A stretch of DNA of 11,308 nucleotides, taken from the NCBI GenBank assembly GCA_946184195.1, contig CAMHEP010000038.1, positions 1-11,308 of the forward strand. Direction: 5' to 3'. Below, piece by piece: positions 1-6,747 of the stretch. The notes beneath the pieces were generated by a model. That model was not told the DNA's origin. It ran no database searches and saw nothing but the letters and a program-made list of their open reading frames with translations. The DNA is from an uncultured Bacteroidales bacterium (GTDB lineage: Bacteria; Bacteroidota; Bacteroidia; Bacteroidales; Paludibacteraceae). The position numbers and the translations under genes were made by a program. Numbering within the stretch: the first letter of the stretch is position 1; each line of letters starts with the position of its first letter.

Positions 1-1085
1 AAGAAATAGTGTGCATCCTTCGCGTCGACTCCGAGTCGCTCCACATAGTAATCCTCCATCATGCGTCGTTCCTGCTCGGTGAGGGGTTCGGTGAGCAGTC
101 GTCCGCGGAAGAGTTGTCGATTAGTGAACGCCTCGCAAAGGAGCCGGAGCACCTTGTCATCGCATGACATCCACGCCTTGATAGCCGACAGCACATCGCT
201 ATCGTCGAGGAGTGCATATTGGTGCATTGCCTCGCTACCCAAAGAGAACTCCTTGGCAGATATATGATTATAGAGGAAGAAATGCAATGCCGGTGCGCAG
301 AAGAGTTCGACGCCCTGTGCCGCCAGTTCCTTGGCACGGGTGAGAATCTTGATGAGCAGTTGTTCGGCGGCGACGGAGGTCTTATGAAGATAGACCTGCC
401 AATACATGAGCCGTCGTGCGACAAGGAACTTCTCAACGGAGTAGATACCCTTGTATTCCACGACGAGTTTATCGTCGACGACATTGAGCATCTTAAGCAG
501 TCGTTCGCTCGCCACTCGTCCCTCCTGCACCCCGCTGAAGAAGGAGTCGCGACAGAGGTAATCCATGCGGTCGGTATCGAGTTGGGAAGAGATAAGCTGA
601 TGGAAGAAATGGCGCGGATACTTATCGCGGAAGATAGCTATCGCTTCGTCCAGCGGTCGTCGCGTCCAAAGCTGCTGTTCTGCCTTGGGAGAGAGGTCGA
701 GGTTAATCTGCTCCATCATGAGGAGCGATATCTCCTCGTGGGTGATACCATCAACGAGGGTATGTTCGAGCACATGGGAGAAAGGTCCATGACCGATATC
801 ATGGAGCAGGATAGCCGCCATGGCCGCCGTTGCCTCGTTGTCGGAGATAGAAACCCCCTTGCCACGAAGCGAGGCGATACCCTCCTGCATGAGGTGCATA
901 GCCCCTATGGAATGGAGGAAACGGGTGTGCATAGCACCCGGGTAGACGAAATAACTCAGTCCCAACTGACGAATACGTCCCAAGCGCTGCACATAAGGAT
1001 GTTGCAGGACATCGAAGAGCAAGTCGTTCGGGATAGTGAGGAAGCCGAAGACGGGGTCGTTAATAATCTTATGTTTATTCAGCAT
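1..1085 (-). CDS. HD-domain phosphohydrolase (dGTPase-like/YdhJ-like), C-terminus off the window
   Basis: The reverse strand is open without a stop from the ATG at 1085 to the left edge, giving 361 residues of a family usually about 400 long. Visible metal-site motifs are HTRFLHS (His58), the HD pair in LLHDIGHGPFSH (His95-Asp96, with His99) and QLDTDRMDYL (Asp170/172/175), the order expected for HD-superfamily (d)NTP triphosphohydrolase-like proteins. The N-terminus (KIINDPVFGFLTIP, then QHPYVQRLGRIRQLGLSY) and the later YWQVYLHKTSVAAEQLL segment (from about residue 223) are typical of the Bacteroidetes members. The start is fixed because upstream ATGs in the other two frames hit stops within a few codons and this ATG lies just downstream of a good promoter. 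It is probably a cytoplasmic metal-dependent phosphohydrolase; the substrate cannot be told from sequence. In related genomes such a gene often precedes lpxD and other lipid A genes, so that could lie off the left edge (recollection, not seen here). Confidence 0.9.
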   Translation of the reverse strand, partial: MLNKHKIINDPVFGFLTIPNDLLFDVLQHPYVQRLGRIRQLGLSYFVYPGAMHTRFLHSIGAMHLMQEGIASLRGKGVSISDNEATAAMAAILLHDIGHGPFSHVLEHTLVDGITHEEISLLMMEQINLDLSPKAEQQLWTRRPLDEAIAIFRDKYPRHFFHQLISSQLDTDRMDYLCRDSFFSGVQEGRVASERLLKMLNVVDDKLVVEYKGIYSVEKFLVARRLMYWQVYLHKTSVAAEQLLIKILTRAKELAAQGVELFCAPALHFFLYNHISAKEFSLGSEAMHQYALLDDSDVLSAIKAWMSCDDKVLRLLCEAFTNRQLFRGRLLTEPLTEQERRMMEDYYVERLGVDAKDAHYF

Positions 1086-1114
1086 AACTATCTGCCATGA
1101 ACCATTATGGGACG

Positions 1115-1146
1115 CAAAGGTACGAATAATTTCCCGAACGTGCAAA
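1115..1146 (-). promoter_or_regulatory. Bacteroidetes-type promoter of the HD-domain gene
   Basis: On the reverse strand a -33 element TTTG (1146-1143) is followed, after exactly 20 nt, by a -7 element TACCTTTG (1122-1115). This matches the Bacteroidetes primary sigma consensus TTTG-N19-21-TAnnTTTG. Transcription would begin a few bases further on, leaving a leader of roughly 25 nt before the ATG at 1085. The call rests on consensus and spacing only. Confidence 0.75.
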
Positions 1147-1192
1147 CATTCAGCATCTTTTTCACATAAAAAGGTCAAGAAAAGAAAATAAA

Positions 1193-1224
1193 TTTGCACA
1201 CATCGAAAAAAAACGCTATCTTTG
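1193..1224 (+). promoter_or_regulatory. Bacteroidetes-type promoter of the tig-pgk operon
   Basis: A -33 element TTTG (1193-1196) and a -7 element TATCTTTG (1217-1224) are separated by 20 nt, a full match to the Bacteroidetes consensus. The predicted start site lies just after 1224, giving an A/T-rich leader of about 55-60 nt before the tig ATG at 1288. The leader has no Shine-Dalgarno sequence, only A-rich stretches, as is common in this phylum. It is back to back with the HD-gene promoter, the two -33 elements lying 46 nt apart. Confidence 0.8.
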
Positions 1225-1287
1225 CACGCTATTTATGCGCGAAACAAGCAGAAGCAAATAAAAATTAATTAAGTATATTATATAGTT

Positions 1288-2622
1288 ATGAAGATTGAAC
1301 GCTCAGAAATGAAAGACCTGCAAGCAGTCGTAACGATGACGGTAGAGCCCGCCGACTACAAGGAGCAGGTAGAGAAAGAACTGAAAGACCTGCGTCACAA
1401 GGTGCAGATGCCCGGTTTCCGTCCCGGCATGGTTCCCGCAGGATTGGTAAAGAAAATGTATGGTAAAGGCGTATTGGCCGACACGCTGAACAAGGTCATC
1501 GGCGAGGAGCTGGGTAAATACATCGAGGCTGAGAAGCTGAACGTACTGGGAGACCCGCTACCCAACGACGAGAAGACTCCGGACATGGACCTGGACAATC
1601 AGGACACGTTCACCTTTGCCTTCGACATCGCTGTGGCACCCGATTTTGACGCCAAACTCACCGGCAAGGACAAACTGAACTACTATCACATCACCGTTAC
1701 CGACGAGATGGTAGAGAACCAAGTAAAGAGCTACGCAGAGCGTTTCGGCGAGTATGTAGAGGCAGACAAGGTAGAGGCAAACGACATGGTCAAGGGCATG
1801 CTGAAGGAGAATGCAGAAGGCGGTATCGAGAAAGCAGATGCCATCCTCACCCCTGCTTATATTCAGGATAAGAAGATACAGAAACTCTTCATTGGCAAGA
1901 AAGTGGGCGACGCTATCGTCTTCGACCCCATGAAAGCCTATGACAACGAGTCAGAAGTAGCCAGTCTGTTAGGCATTAAGAAAGAAGAGTTGGAGGCACA
2001 CAAGGGCGAGTATACCCTCACCATCGCAAGTATCACCCGCCACGTTGCCGCCAAGATAGACGCCGAGCTCTTCGCGAAGATTTACGGCGACAAAGCTCCC
2101 AAGGACGAAGCTGCTTTCCGTGCCCAAGTGAAGGCTGAGATAGAGAGTAACATGGCCGAGGATAGCAAGTATAAGTTCGGACTGGACACCAAAGAGGCAA
2201 TCATGAAGAAGGTAGAGAAGATGGAGTTGCCCGCCGAGTTCCTCAAACGTTGGGTGAAAGCGACCAACAAAGACATGAAAGAGGAGGAGTTGGAGCGCGA
2301 CTTCCCCAAGATGTTAGAGGAGCTGAAATGGCACCTCGCCAAGGACCAACTTCTTAAGCACTTCGACATCAAGGTAGAGCAAGAGGATGTGAAAGCATAC
2401 GCCCGTGAGGTAGCCCGTATGCAGTTTATCCAATACGGTCTGATGCACGTTGAAGACCAATATCTGGATAGTTTCGCTGCCGATATGCTCAAGAAAGAAG
2501 ACCAACTGCGCGGTATTGTGGAGCGCGTGGCCGAGAACAAAATCTACGAGGCACTGAAGGGTGTAGCCAAGGTGACCGAGAAAGAGATTAGCCATGAGGA
2601 CTTCGGAAAGTTGTTTGCGTAA
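1288..2622 (+). CDS. tig: Trigger factor, ribosome-associated chaperone
   Basis: A 444-residue protein with the trigger-factor layout. The N-terminal ribosome-binding domain (about 1-145) carries the tail-loop signature GFRPG at residues 43-47 followed by MVP, the site that contacts the ribosomal exit tunnel. The middle region (about 155-250) sits where the FKBP-like PPIase domain belongs but lacks the usual ligand-pocket pattern. Instead it has the Bacteroidetes-style sequence with ILTPAYIQDKKIQKLF and ESEVASLLGIKKEELEAHKG. The helical C-terminal chaperone domain follows (about 255-444). It should bind nascent chains in the cytoplasm; prolyl isomerase activity is doubtful. The length is normal for the phylum. 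The gene is first in a probable operon with pgk 47 nt downstream. In many bacteria tig is followed by clpP-clpX, which is not the case here. Confidence 0.95.
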   Translation: MKIERSEMKDLQAVVTMTVEPADYKEQVEKELKDLRHKVQMPGFRPGMVPAGLVKKMYGKGVLADTLNKVIGEELGKYIEAEKLNVLGDPLPNDEKTPDMDLDNQDTFTFAFDIAVAPDFDAKLTGKDKLNYYHITVTDEMVENQVKSYAERFGEYVEADKVEANDMVKGMLKENAEGGIEKADAILTPAYIQDKKIQKLFIGKKVGDAIVFDPMKAYDNESEVASLLGIKKEELEAHKGEYTLTIASITRHVAAKIDAELFAKIYGDKAPKDEAAFRAQVKAEIESNMAEDSKYKFGLDTKEAIMKKVEKMELPAEFLKRWVKATNKDMKEEELERDFPKMLEELKWHLAKDQLLKHFDIKVEQEDVKAYAREVARMQFIQYGLMHVEDQYLDSFAADMLKKEDQLRGIVERVAENKIYEALKGVAKVTEKEISHEDFGKLFA

Positions 2623-2640
2623 TGGCGAATGTAAAATTAT

Positions 2641-2656
2641 AAACAAATAAACAAAT
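2641..2656 (+). repeat. Tandem 8-mer AAACAAAT x2 in the tig-pgk gap
   Basis: Two perfect adjacent copies of AAACAAAT occupy 2641-2656, followed by more A-rich sequence up to the pgk ATG at 2670. There is no Shine-Dalgarno motif in the gap. An A-rich stretch upstream of the start is common in highly translated Bacteroidetes genes, so this may simply be a ribosome-loading element. No hairpin or promoter match is visible in the gap. Confidence 0.4.
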
Positions 2657-2669
2657 AAAATACTAAAAT

Positions 2670-3917
2670 ATGAAAATCAAAGATTTTGATTTCGCCGGTA
2701 AGAAGGCGATTGTACGTGTGGACTTCAATGTACCGTTGGATGAGAACGGCGTCATCACCGACGATACCCGTATCCGTGGTGCCCTGCCCACCTTGAAACT
2801 GATTTTAGACAACGGCGGCTCCCTCATCATCATGAGCCATATGGGTAAACCTAAAGGCAAGGTGAACGCTAAGATGTCGTTGAGTCAGATCCGTGAGGCA
2901 GTGGCAAAAGCACTCGGTCGCGAGGTTCTTTTTGCAGAGGACTGCGCCAAGGCTAAGGCACAAGCTGATGCTCTCAAAGCGGGAGAGGTACTGCTGCTGG
3001 AGAACCTGCGTTTCTATCCCGAGGAGGAAGGTAAGCCCGTTGGTATTGACAAAGAGGACCCCAAGTACGAAGAGGCTAAGAAAGAGATGAAAGCTCGTCA
3101 GAAAGAGTTCGCTAAGACCCTGGCAAGTTATGCCGACTGCTACGTGAACGACGCTTTCGGTACCGCTCACCGCAAGCATGCTTCCACCGCTGTTATAGCA
3201 GACTATTTCGACGCTGACCACAAGATGTTGGGTCTGCTCATGGAGAAAGAGGTAGAAGCCGTGAATAATATCCTTAAGAATATCCGTCGTCCGTTTACCG
3301 CTATCATGGGCGGCTCGAAAGTATCGACCAAGATCGGTATCATCGAGAACCTGATGGACAAGGTGGACAACCTCATCCTGTGCGGTGGTATGACATATAC
3401 GTTTGCCAAAGCCCAAGGCGGGGAGGTAGGTAACTCCATCTGCGAAGACGACAAGTTGGATCTTGCCCTCGACATCATCGCCCAAGCTAAGGCCAAAGGG
3501 GTGAACCTTGTATTAGGAACAGACTGTGTAGCCGCAGACTCTTTCAGCAACGATGCCAAGCAGCAGGTTGTACCCGCTAACGCCATCCCCGCAGGCTGGG
3601 AGGGTCTGGATGCCGGCCCCGAGAGCCGCAAGGCTTTTGCCCAAGCTATTGAAGGCGCCAAGACCATCCTCTGGAACGGTCCTGCCGGCGTATTTGAGTT
3701 TGATAACTTCACGGGTGGCAGCCGCGCTATAGCAGAGGCTATCGCCAAGGCTACCGACAACGGTGCATACAGCCTTATCGGCGGAGGCGACAGTGTAGCC
3801 TGCGTCAACAAGTTCGGCATGGCTGACCGCGTCAGCTATATCTCCACGGGTGGTGGTGCACTGCTCGAGGCTATCGAAGGTAAGGTACTCCCCGGCGTAG
3901 CCGCTATCGGCGAATAA
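2670..3917 (+). CDS. pgk: Phosphoglycerate kinase
   Basis: A 415-residue cytoplasmic glycolytic enzyme that interconverts 1,3-bisphosphoglycerate + ADP and 3-phosphoglycerate + ATP. The N-terminal substrate domain shows RVDFNVPL (17-23, the PGK signature), DTRI (32-35), SHMGKPKG (56-63), ENLRF (111-115) and [12 protein letters not shown] (159-170). The C-terminal nucleotide domain shows [11 protein letters not shown] (214-224), [10 protein letters not shown] (335-344), GGGDS (371-375) and STGGGA (392-397). A lysine/glutamate-rich insertion at about 118-150 follows ENLRF, as I recall for Bacteroidetes PGKs. The protein is complete, of normal length and has all the family motifs. It lies 47 nt after tig and 34 nt before the DUF3127 gene, with no promoter match in either gap, so it is probably driven from the tig promoter. 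Confidence 0.97.
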   Translation: MKIKDFDFAGKKAIVRVDFNVPLDENGVITDDTRIRGALPTLKLILDNGGSLIIMSHMGKPKGKVNAKMSLSQIREAVAKALGREVLFAEDCAKAKAQADALKAGEVLLLENLRFYPEEEGKPVGIDKEDPKYEEAKKEMKARQKEFAKTLASYADCYVNDAFGTAHRKHASTAVIADYFDADHKMLGLLMEKEVEAVNNILKNIRRPFTAIMGGSKVSTKIGIIENLMDKVDNLILCGGMTYTFAKAQGGEVGNSICEDDKLDLALDIIAQAKAKGVNLVLGTDCVAADSFSNDAKQQVVPANAIPAGWEGLDAGPESRKAFAQAIEGAKTILWNGPAGVFEFDNFTGGSRAIAEAIAKATDNGAYSLIGGGDSVACVNKFGMADRVSYISTGGGALLEAIEGKVLPGVAAIGE

Positions 3918-3951
3918 GCAGCATGTATTGACTCACTAAGTAATCAAAGTC

Positions 3952-4377
3952 ATGGAAATACAAGGAAAAATCATACAAGTGCTTCCCGTACAGGAAGGAA
4001 CGAGCAAAGCTACCGGTAATCCCTGGAAAGTACAAGCATACGTACTGGAGACGCTTGACCAATACCCGCGCAAGGTACATTTCGAGATTTTTGGTGAAGA
4101 TCGAATCAAGAGTAATCCCTGCAATATAGACGATTTAGTGACTGTGAGCTTCGACATAGAGAGTCGCGAGTTCAACGGTCGCTGGTATACCTCTATCCGT
4201 GCATGGCGTGTCCAGCCGGGTATTGTTGAAGCGAGTGCTGCTCAGCCCGGTCAGTCAGCTCCACAGCCTGCCGCTGCTCCGTCTGCTGCAGCAGCTCCCA
4301 TGGGCGGTATGGGTGCCGCCAACGTGGAGGTGTTTGACGGCAGTGCCAGCGACGAGGGTACCGACCTACCCTTCTAA
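3952..4377 (+). CDS. DUF3127 protein with SSB-like C-terminal tail
   Basis: A 141-residue protein. Residues 1-88 match the DUF3127 pattern (MEIQGKIIQVLP, GNPWKVQAYVLET, VHFEIFGEDRI, FNGRWYTSIRAWRV) and look like a compact all-beta, OB-like domain; the fold is my inference. Residues 89-130 are a low-complexity linker rich in Ala, Pro, Gln, Gly and Met. The last residues, SDEGTDLPF, form an acidic tip ending in DLPF. This three-part plan (small beta domain, flexible linker, acidic [D/E]-x-[I/L]-P-F end) is that of single-stranded DNA-binding protein, whose tip recruits repair and replication proteins. The function of the family is unknown to me; a nucleic-acid-related role is plausible, not shown. 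It lies between pgk and a phosphoesterase in a likely shared transcript. Confidence 0.85.
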   Translation: MEIQGKIIQVLPVQEGTSKATGNPWKVQAYVLETLDQYPRKVHFEIFGEDRIKSNPCNIDDLVTVSFDIESREFNGRWYTSIRAWRVQPGIVEASAAQPGQSAPQPAAAPSAAAAPMGGMGAANVEVFDGSASDEGTDLPF

Positions 4378-4407
4378 TCCGGTAAACCACTCCGTTCCTA
4401 CCTCCGT

Positions 4408-5592
4408 ATGACAGGTCATCAACGCAGTATCATAGGATGGACTCTCAGCACCCTGCTCCTCATCGGAGCGGTGGTGCTTTGTGTCGTCCGTTGGAACGCG
4501 TGGTTCGGCATGCCTCAGGAGCCAGAATGGGAAGATGATGCCATCTCTTATCGTTTCGCATGCTTTGGCGACGATTCTGTGCCGGGATTTACGCATACAG
4601 CGTTGGGATGGCAAGACACGATAGAGCCGCAGCACCTACGTCTCGTAGTGTTAGGCGATGTACACAACAGCCTCACCCGCGCCGACTGGGACAGCATGGC
4701 TGCCAGACACGATTATATTGATGCCTACGCCCAGTTGGGCGACTTTGTAGAGCGTTGTTATTACTACTATTTTCAGTCGCTGTACCGCGAGTTGGACTCC
4801 AGTGCTTTTGCCACCAAGCCCATCATGGCGACTCCCGGTAATCACGAATATAGCAAGGGGATAGTTAAGACGCTCGACCCCGTGTGGACTGACATCTTCC
4901 GTAATCCGCAGAACGGTCCGAGAGATTTTCCCGGTACGAGTTATTATGTGGACTTCCCAAGGTTGCGTTTTATCGCCATCGATACCGATGGCTTGCACAG
5001 TCTGCGTAACCTGCTACGTACCCAGACATGGGCTAAGCGTTGTATAAAGACAGCATCGGGTCGTTTTGTCGTGGTCATGATGCACCATCCGGTCTACTCC
5101 ACCGGTGCCGGACGTCAGAACATCTTTATTCGTTGGGTTTTTCGCTCCGTATTGTCCCATGCAGACCTCGTGTTTGCCGGACACGATCATAACTATGCAC
5201 GCCGACTTCCCTTTGTCGACACCAATAGTGCCAAGAAATATTATCTGAGTACGCTGAATAAAAAGGACACCCGTGTAGCCTCGGGCTACCGCATGTACGA
5301 GCTACTCACTCTGACCGAGGACACCCTGCTCATGCAAACCTACCTTACGGATACGGGGCAATTATACGACGAAGTGCGCATTATACGGCACAAAGACGGC
5401 AGCCGCACTACAGAAGACCATGCGTCACAATGGCGCGAACTGATTGAACTGCCTGCCAAGTATGCTGACAGACAAGAGGAGATGCGTGTACGCCGTTTTC
5501 TCAATAAGCGCAAACATCGGTTGTCGGTTCATGATGAACCGTTCGTCAAGACAGACACCACAGGAGTGGCGGCTGTTGATTCAATCAAATAA
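4408..5592 (+). CDS. Membrane-anchored calcineurin-like metallophosphoesterase
   Basis: A 394-residue protein. Residues 8-28 form a hydrophobic segment with no lipobox or clear cleavage site, so it is probably a signal anchor with the catalytic domain outside the cytoplasm. The metallophosphoesterase motifs appear in order: GDVHNS (Asp84, His86), LGDFVE (Gly111-Asp112), GNHEY (144-148), MMHHP (His226-His227) and GHDHNY (258-263). This is a complete two-metal site of the calcineurin-like/purple acid phosphatase class. The substrate is unknown. The last ~70 residues are charged and basic. It starts 30 nt after the DUF3127 stop with no promoter between them. Its final codons (5581-5592) overlap the end of the convergent recO gene. 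Confidence 0.88.
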   Translation: MTGHQRSIIGWTLSTLLLIGAVVLCVVRWNAWFGMPQEPEWEDDAISYRFACFGDDSVPGFTHTALGWQDTIEPQHLRLVVLGDVHNSLTRADWDSMAARHDYIDAYAQLGDFVERCYYYYFQSLYRELDSSAFATKPIMATPGNHEYSKGIVKTLDPVWTDIFRNPQNGPRDFPGTSYYVDFPRLRFIAIDTDGLHSLRNLLRTQTWAKRCIKTASGRFVVVMMHHPVYSTGAGRQNIFIRWVFRSVLSHADLVFAGHDHNYARRLPFVDTNSAKKYYLSTLNKKDTRVASGYRMYELLTLTEDTLLMQTYLTDTGQLYDEVRIIRHKDGSRTTEDHASQWRELIELPAKYADRQEEMRVRRFLNKRKHRLSVHDEPFVKTDTTGVAAVDSIK

Positions 5593-6177
5593 TTCCATTA
5601 AGACATCCAGTGATTTGGGCGTACGGAAACCGTCCATCTGCTGCTCGAGATAGGCACAGAGTGCCCCAAGCAGTTGCTGTCTCTCGTGCCGAGAGGTTGG
5701 GCGAAGGAATAGTTCAGGATGTTGTTCTTCATCGATAGCCACCCCGAGGTGCATACACAGTCCGTGCAGGAACCTCAGGTGCACATTCTCCGTATCGGGC
5801 GATTCATCCAGGTCGGCAATAGTATCGCGCAGAAAATCATATAACTGCTCATCCGCCATCGGATGCACCAACAAGGACACCAGAATCTCGGCAATAAAGA
5901 GAGCTACCGACTGTCGCCGTACGTCGTTAGGGATGCAATGAGGCACATGTGTGAGACTGATTTCCTTGAGTGTAGGCATAGTCCCGCTGAGCGGGTCTTC
6001 CTTCCCGGACGAGGTAATCTCCACCTCGGAGAGTGGCATCTGCATAGCCATCAGAGGTTGACGACGAGACGAGCGACCATATACCATATAATTAACGCGT
6101 CCATGCGTACGCGTATAGGCGCGCAGTATGGACGCACGGTCAGTATGGCGTATCAGTCCCAGGACTATAGCTTCCAT
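5581..6177 (-). CDS. recO: DNA repair protein RecO, short form
   Basis: A 198-residue RecO homologue, the mediator that with RecR/RecF loads RecA onto SSB-coated single-stranded DNA. The N-terminal OB fold is clear (EAIVLGLIRHTDRASILRAY, then THGRVNYMVYGRSSR, residues 2-38). The helical part includes RRQSVALFIAEILVSLL (88-103), and the end KSLDVLMELFD matches the conserved C-terminus of Bacteroidetes RecO. It is shorter than the roughly 230-250 residues usual in the order; by eye about 40 residues are missing between positions 145 and 165. There is no four-cysteine zinc motif (only Cys81, Cys141 and Cys174). The start is fixed by an in-frame stop two codons upstream: the preceding gene's TAA, then GCG, then ATG. 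It is the last gene of the minus-strand operon. Confidence 0.85.
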   Translation of the reverse strand: MEAIVLGLIRHTDRASILRAYTRTHGRVNYMVYGRSSRRQPLMAMQMPLSEVEITSSGKEDPLSGTMPTLKEISLTHVPHCIPNDVRRQSVALFIAEILVSLLVHPMADEQLYDFLRDTIADLDESPDTENVHLRFLHGLCMHLGVAIDEEQHPELFLRPTSRHERQQLLGALCAYLEQQMDGFRTPKSLDVLMELFD

Positions 6178-6180
6178 CGC

Positions 6181-6747
6181 TTAACGGCGGATAAGGATAT
6201 GCATCTTGTATCCATAGGGGGTTACCGATGACTGGGCAGATGTCTCCCCTAACTTACTCGGACATATAATCTCGCACTCCGCACCGGAGAAACGCATGAG
6301 TCGGACAGACTCATGCCATGCCGTACATGCCGATGAGGAGGTGAGGTAGTTGAACTCCACGGCATAAGCGTTGGAGATAGTAGTCCAATAGTCGATAGTA
6401 TCGGCATCGGCAGTGAGTCGATACTGTTTATAGCGCAGCACAATCTTATCCGAGATGGCTACGGGATTGAGTTCGGTGTAGACGCTATCGTCCTGCACCA
6501 AGGTTGAGTCGCCGCATTTGGTGAGGTGGAAGTAGAAATTGTCGTAACCGGGCACTTCGTAATAGAGTTTATTAGGCCACTTCTTATATCCAGGCCATGT
6601 GTCGGTAGTCTCAATGCCTTCCCGCTCAATATAGTTGGCAATAGTCTTCTTCTCCTCCTTAAGCAAGGTGGAATAACTATTGCCACTGCAGGCACCCAAC
6701 ATAGCCACGACAATGGTCAAGCATACTATCTGATATATTCGTTTCAT
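6181..6747 (-). CDS. DUF4827-like lipoprotein with FKBP-like C-terminus
   Basis: A predicted lipoprotein of 188 residues. The signal peptide MKRIYQIVCLTIVVAM ends in the lipobox LGAC (lipidated Cys20). After it, YSTLLKEEKKTIANYIEREG resembles the start of DUF4827 proteins. The tail (AWHESVRLMRFSGAECEIIC, then PSKLG, then VTPYGYKMHILI) has the shape of the last strands of an FKBP domain, but the aromatic active-site residues are not evident. It therefore looks like a non-enzymatic FKBP-fold lipoprotein of the periplasm or outer membrane; the family assignment is from memory. I chose the ATG at 6747 because it forms an ATGA overlap with the upstream stop; the ATG at 6753 (adding Met-Ala) is an alternative. 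It ends 3 nt before recO and in the same frame. Confidence 0.75.
   Translation of the reverse strand: MKRIYQIVCLTIVVAMLGACSGNSYSTLLKEEKKTIANYIEREGIETTDTWPGYKKWPNKLYYEVPGYDNFYFHLTKCGDSTLVQDDSVYTELNPVAISDKIVLRYKQYRLTADADTIDYWTTISNAYAVEFNYLTSSSACTAWHESVRLMRFSGAECEIICPSKLGETSAQSSVTPYGYKMHILIRR

Noticed and set aside
59..484. Minus-strand open frame of 141 codons
   Set aside because: Same strand as the HD-domain gene but a different frame; Ser/Arg-rich low-quality protein and fully covered by the real coding sequence.
219..1100. Long plus-strand open frame (293 codons) across the first kilobase
   Set aside because: It is antisense to the HD-domain gene. The reverse strand gives an unbroken protein with clear HD motifs and its own promoter, whereas the plus-strand frame shows no recognisable domain and has no promoter.
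1225..1287. Riboswitch or structured leader upstream of tig
   Set aside because: The leader is short and A/T-rich, with only a 3-bp CGC/GCG pairing around TATTTAT; there is no stable hairpin or known motif.
2805..3485. Minus-strand open frame of 226 codons opposite pgk
   Set aside because: Antisense to a highly conserved enzyme; the product shows no domain and codon constraint belongs to pgk.
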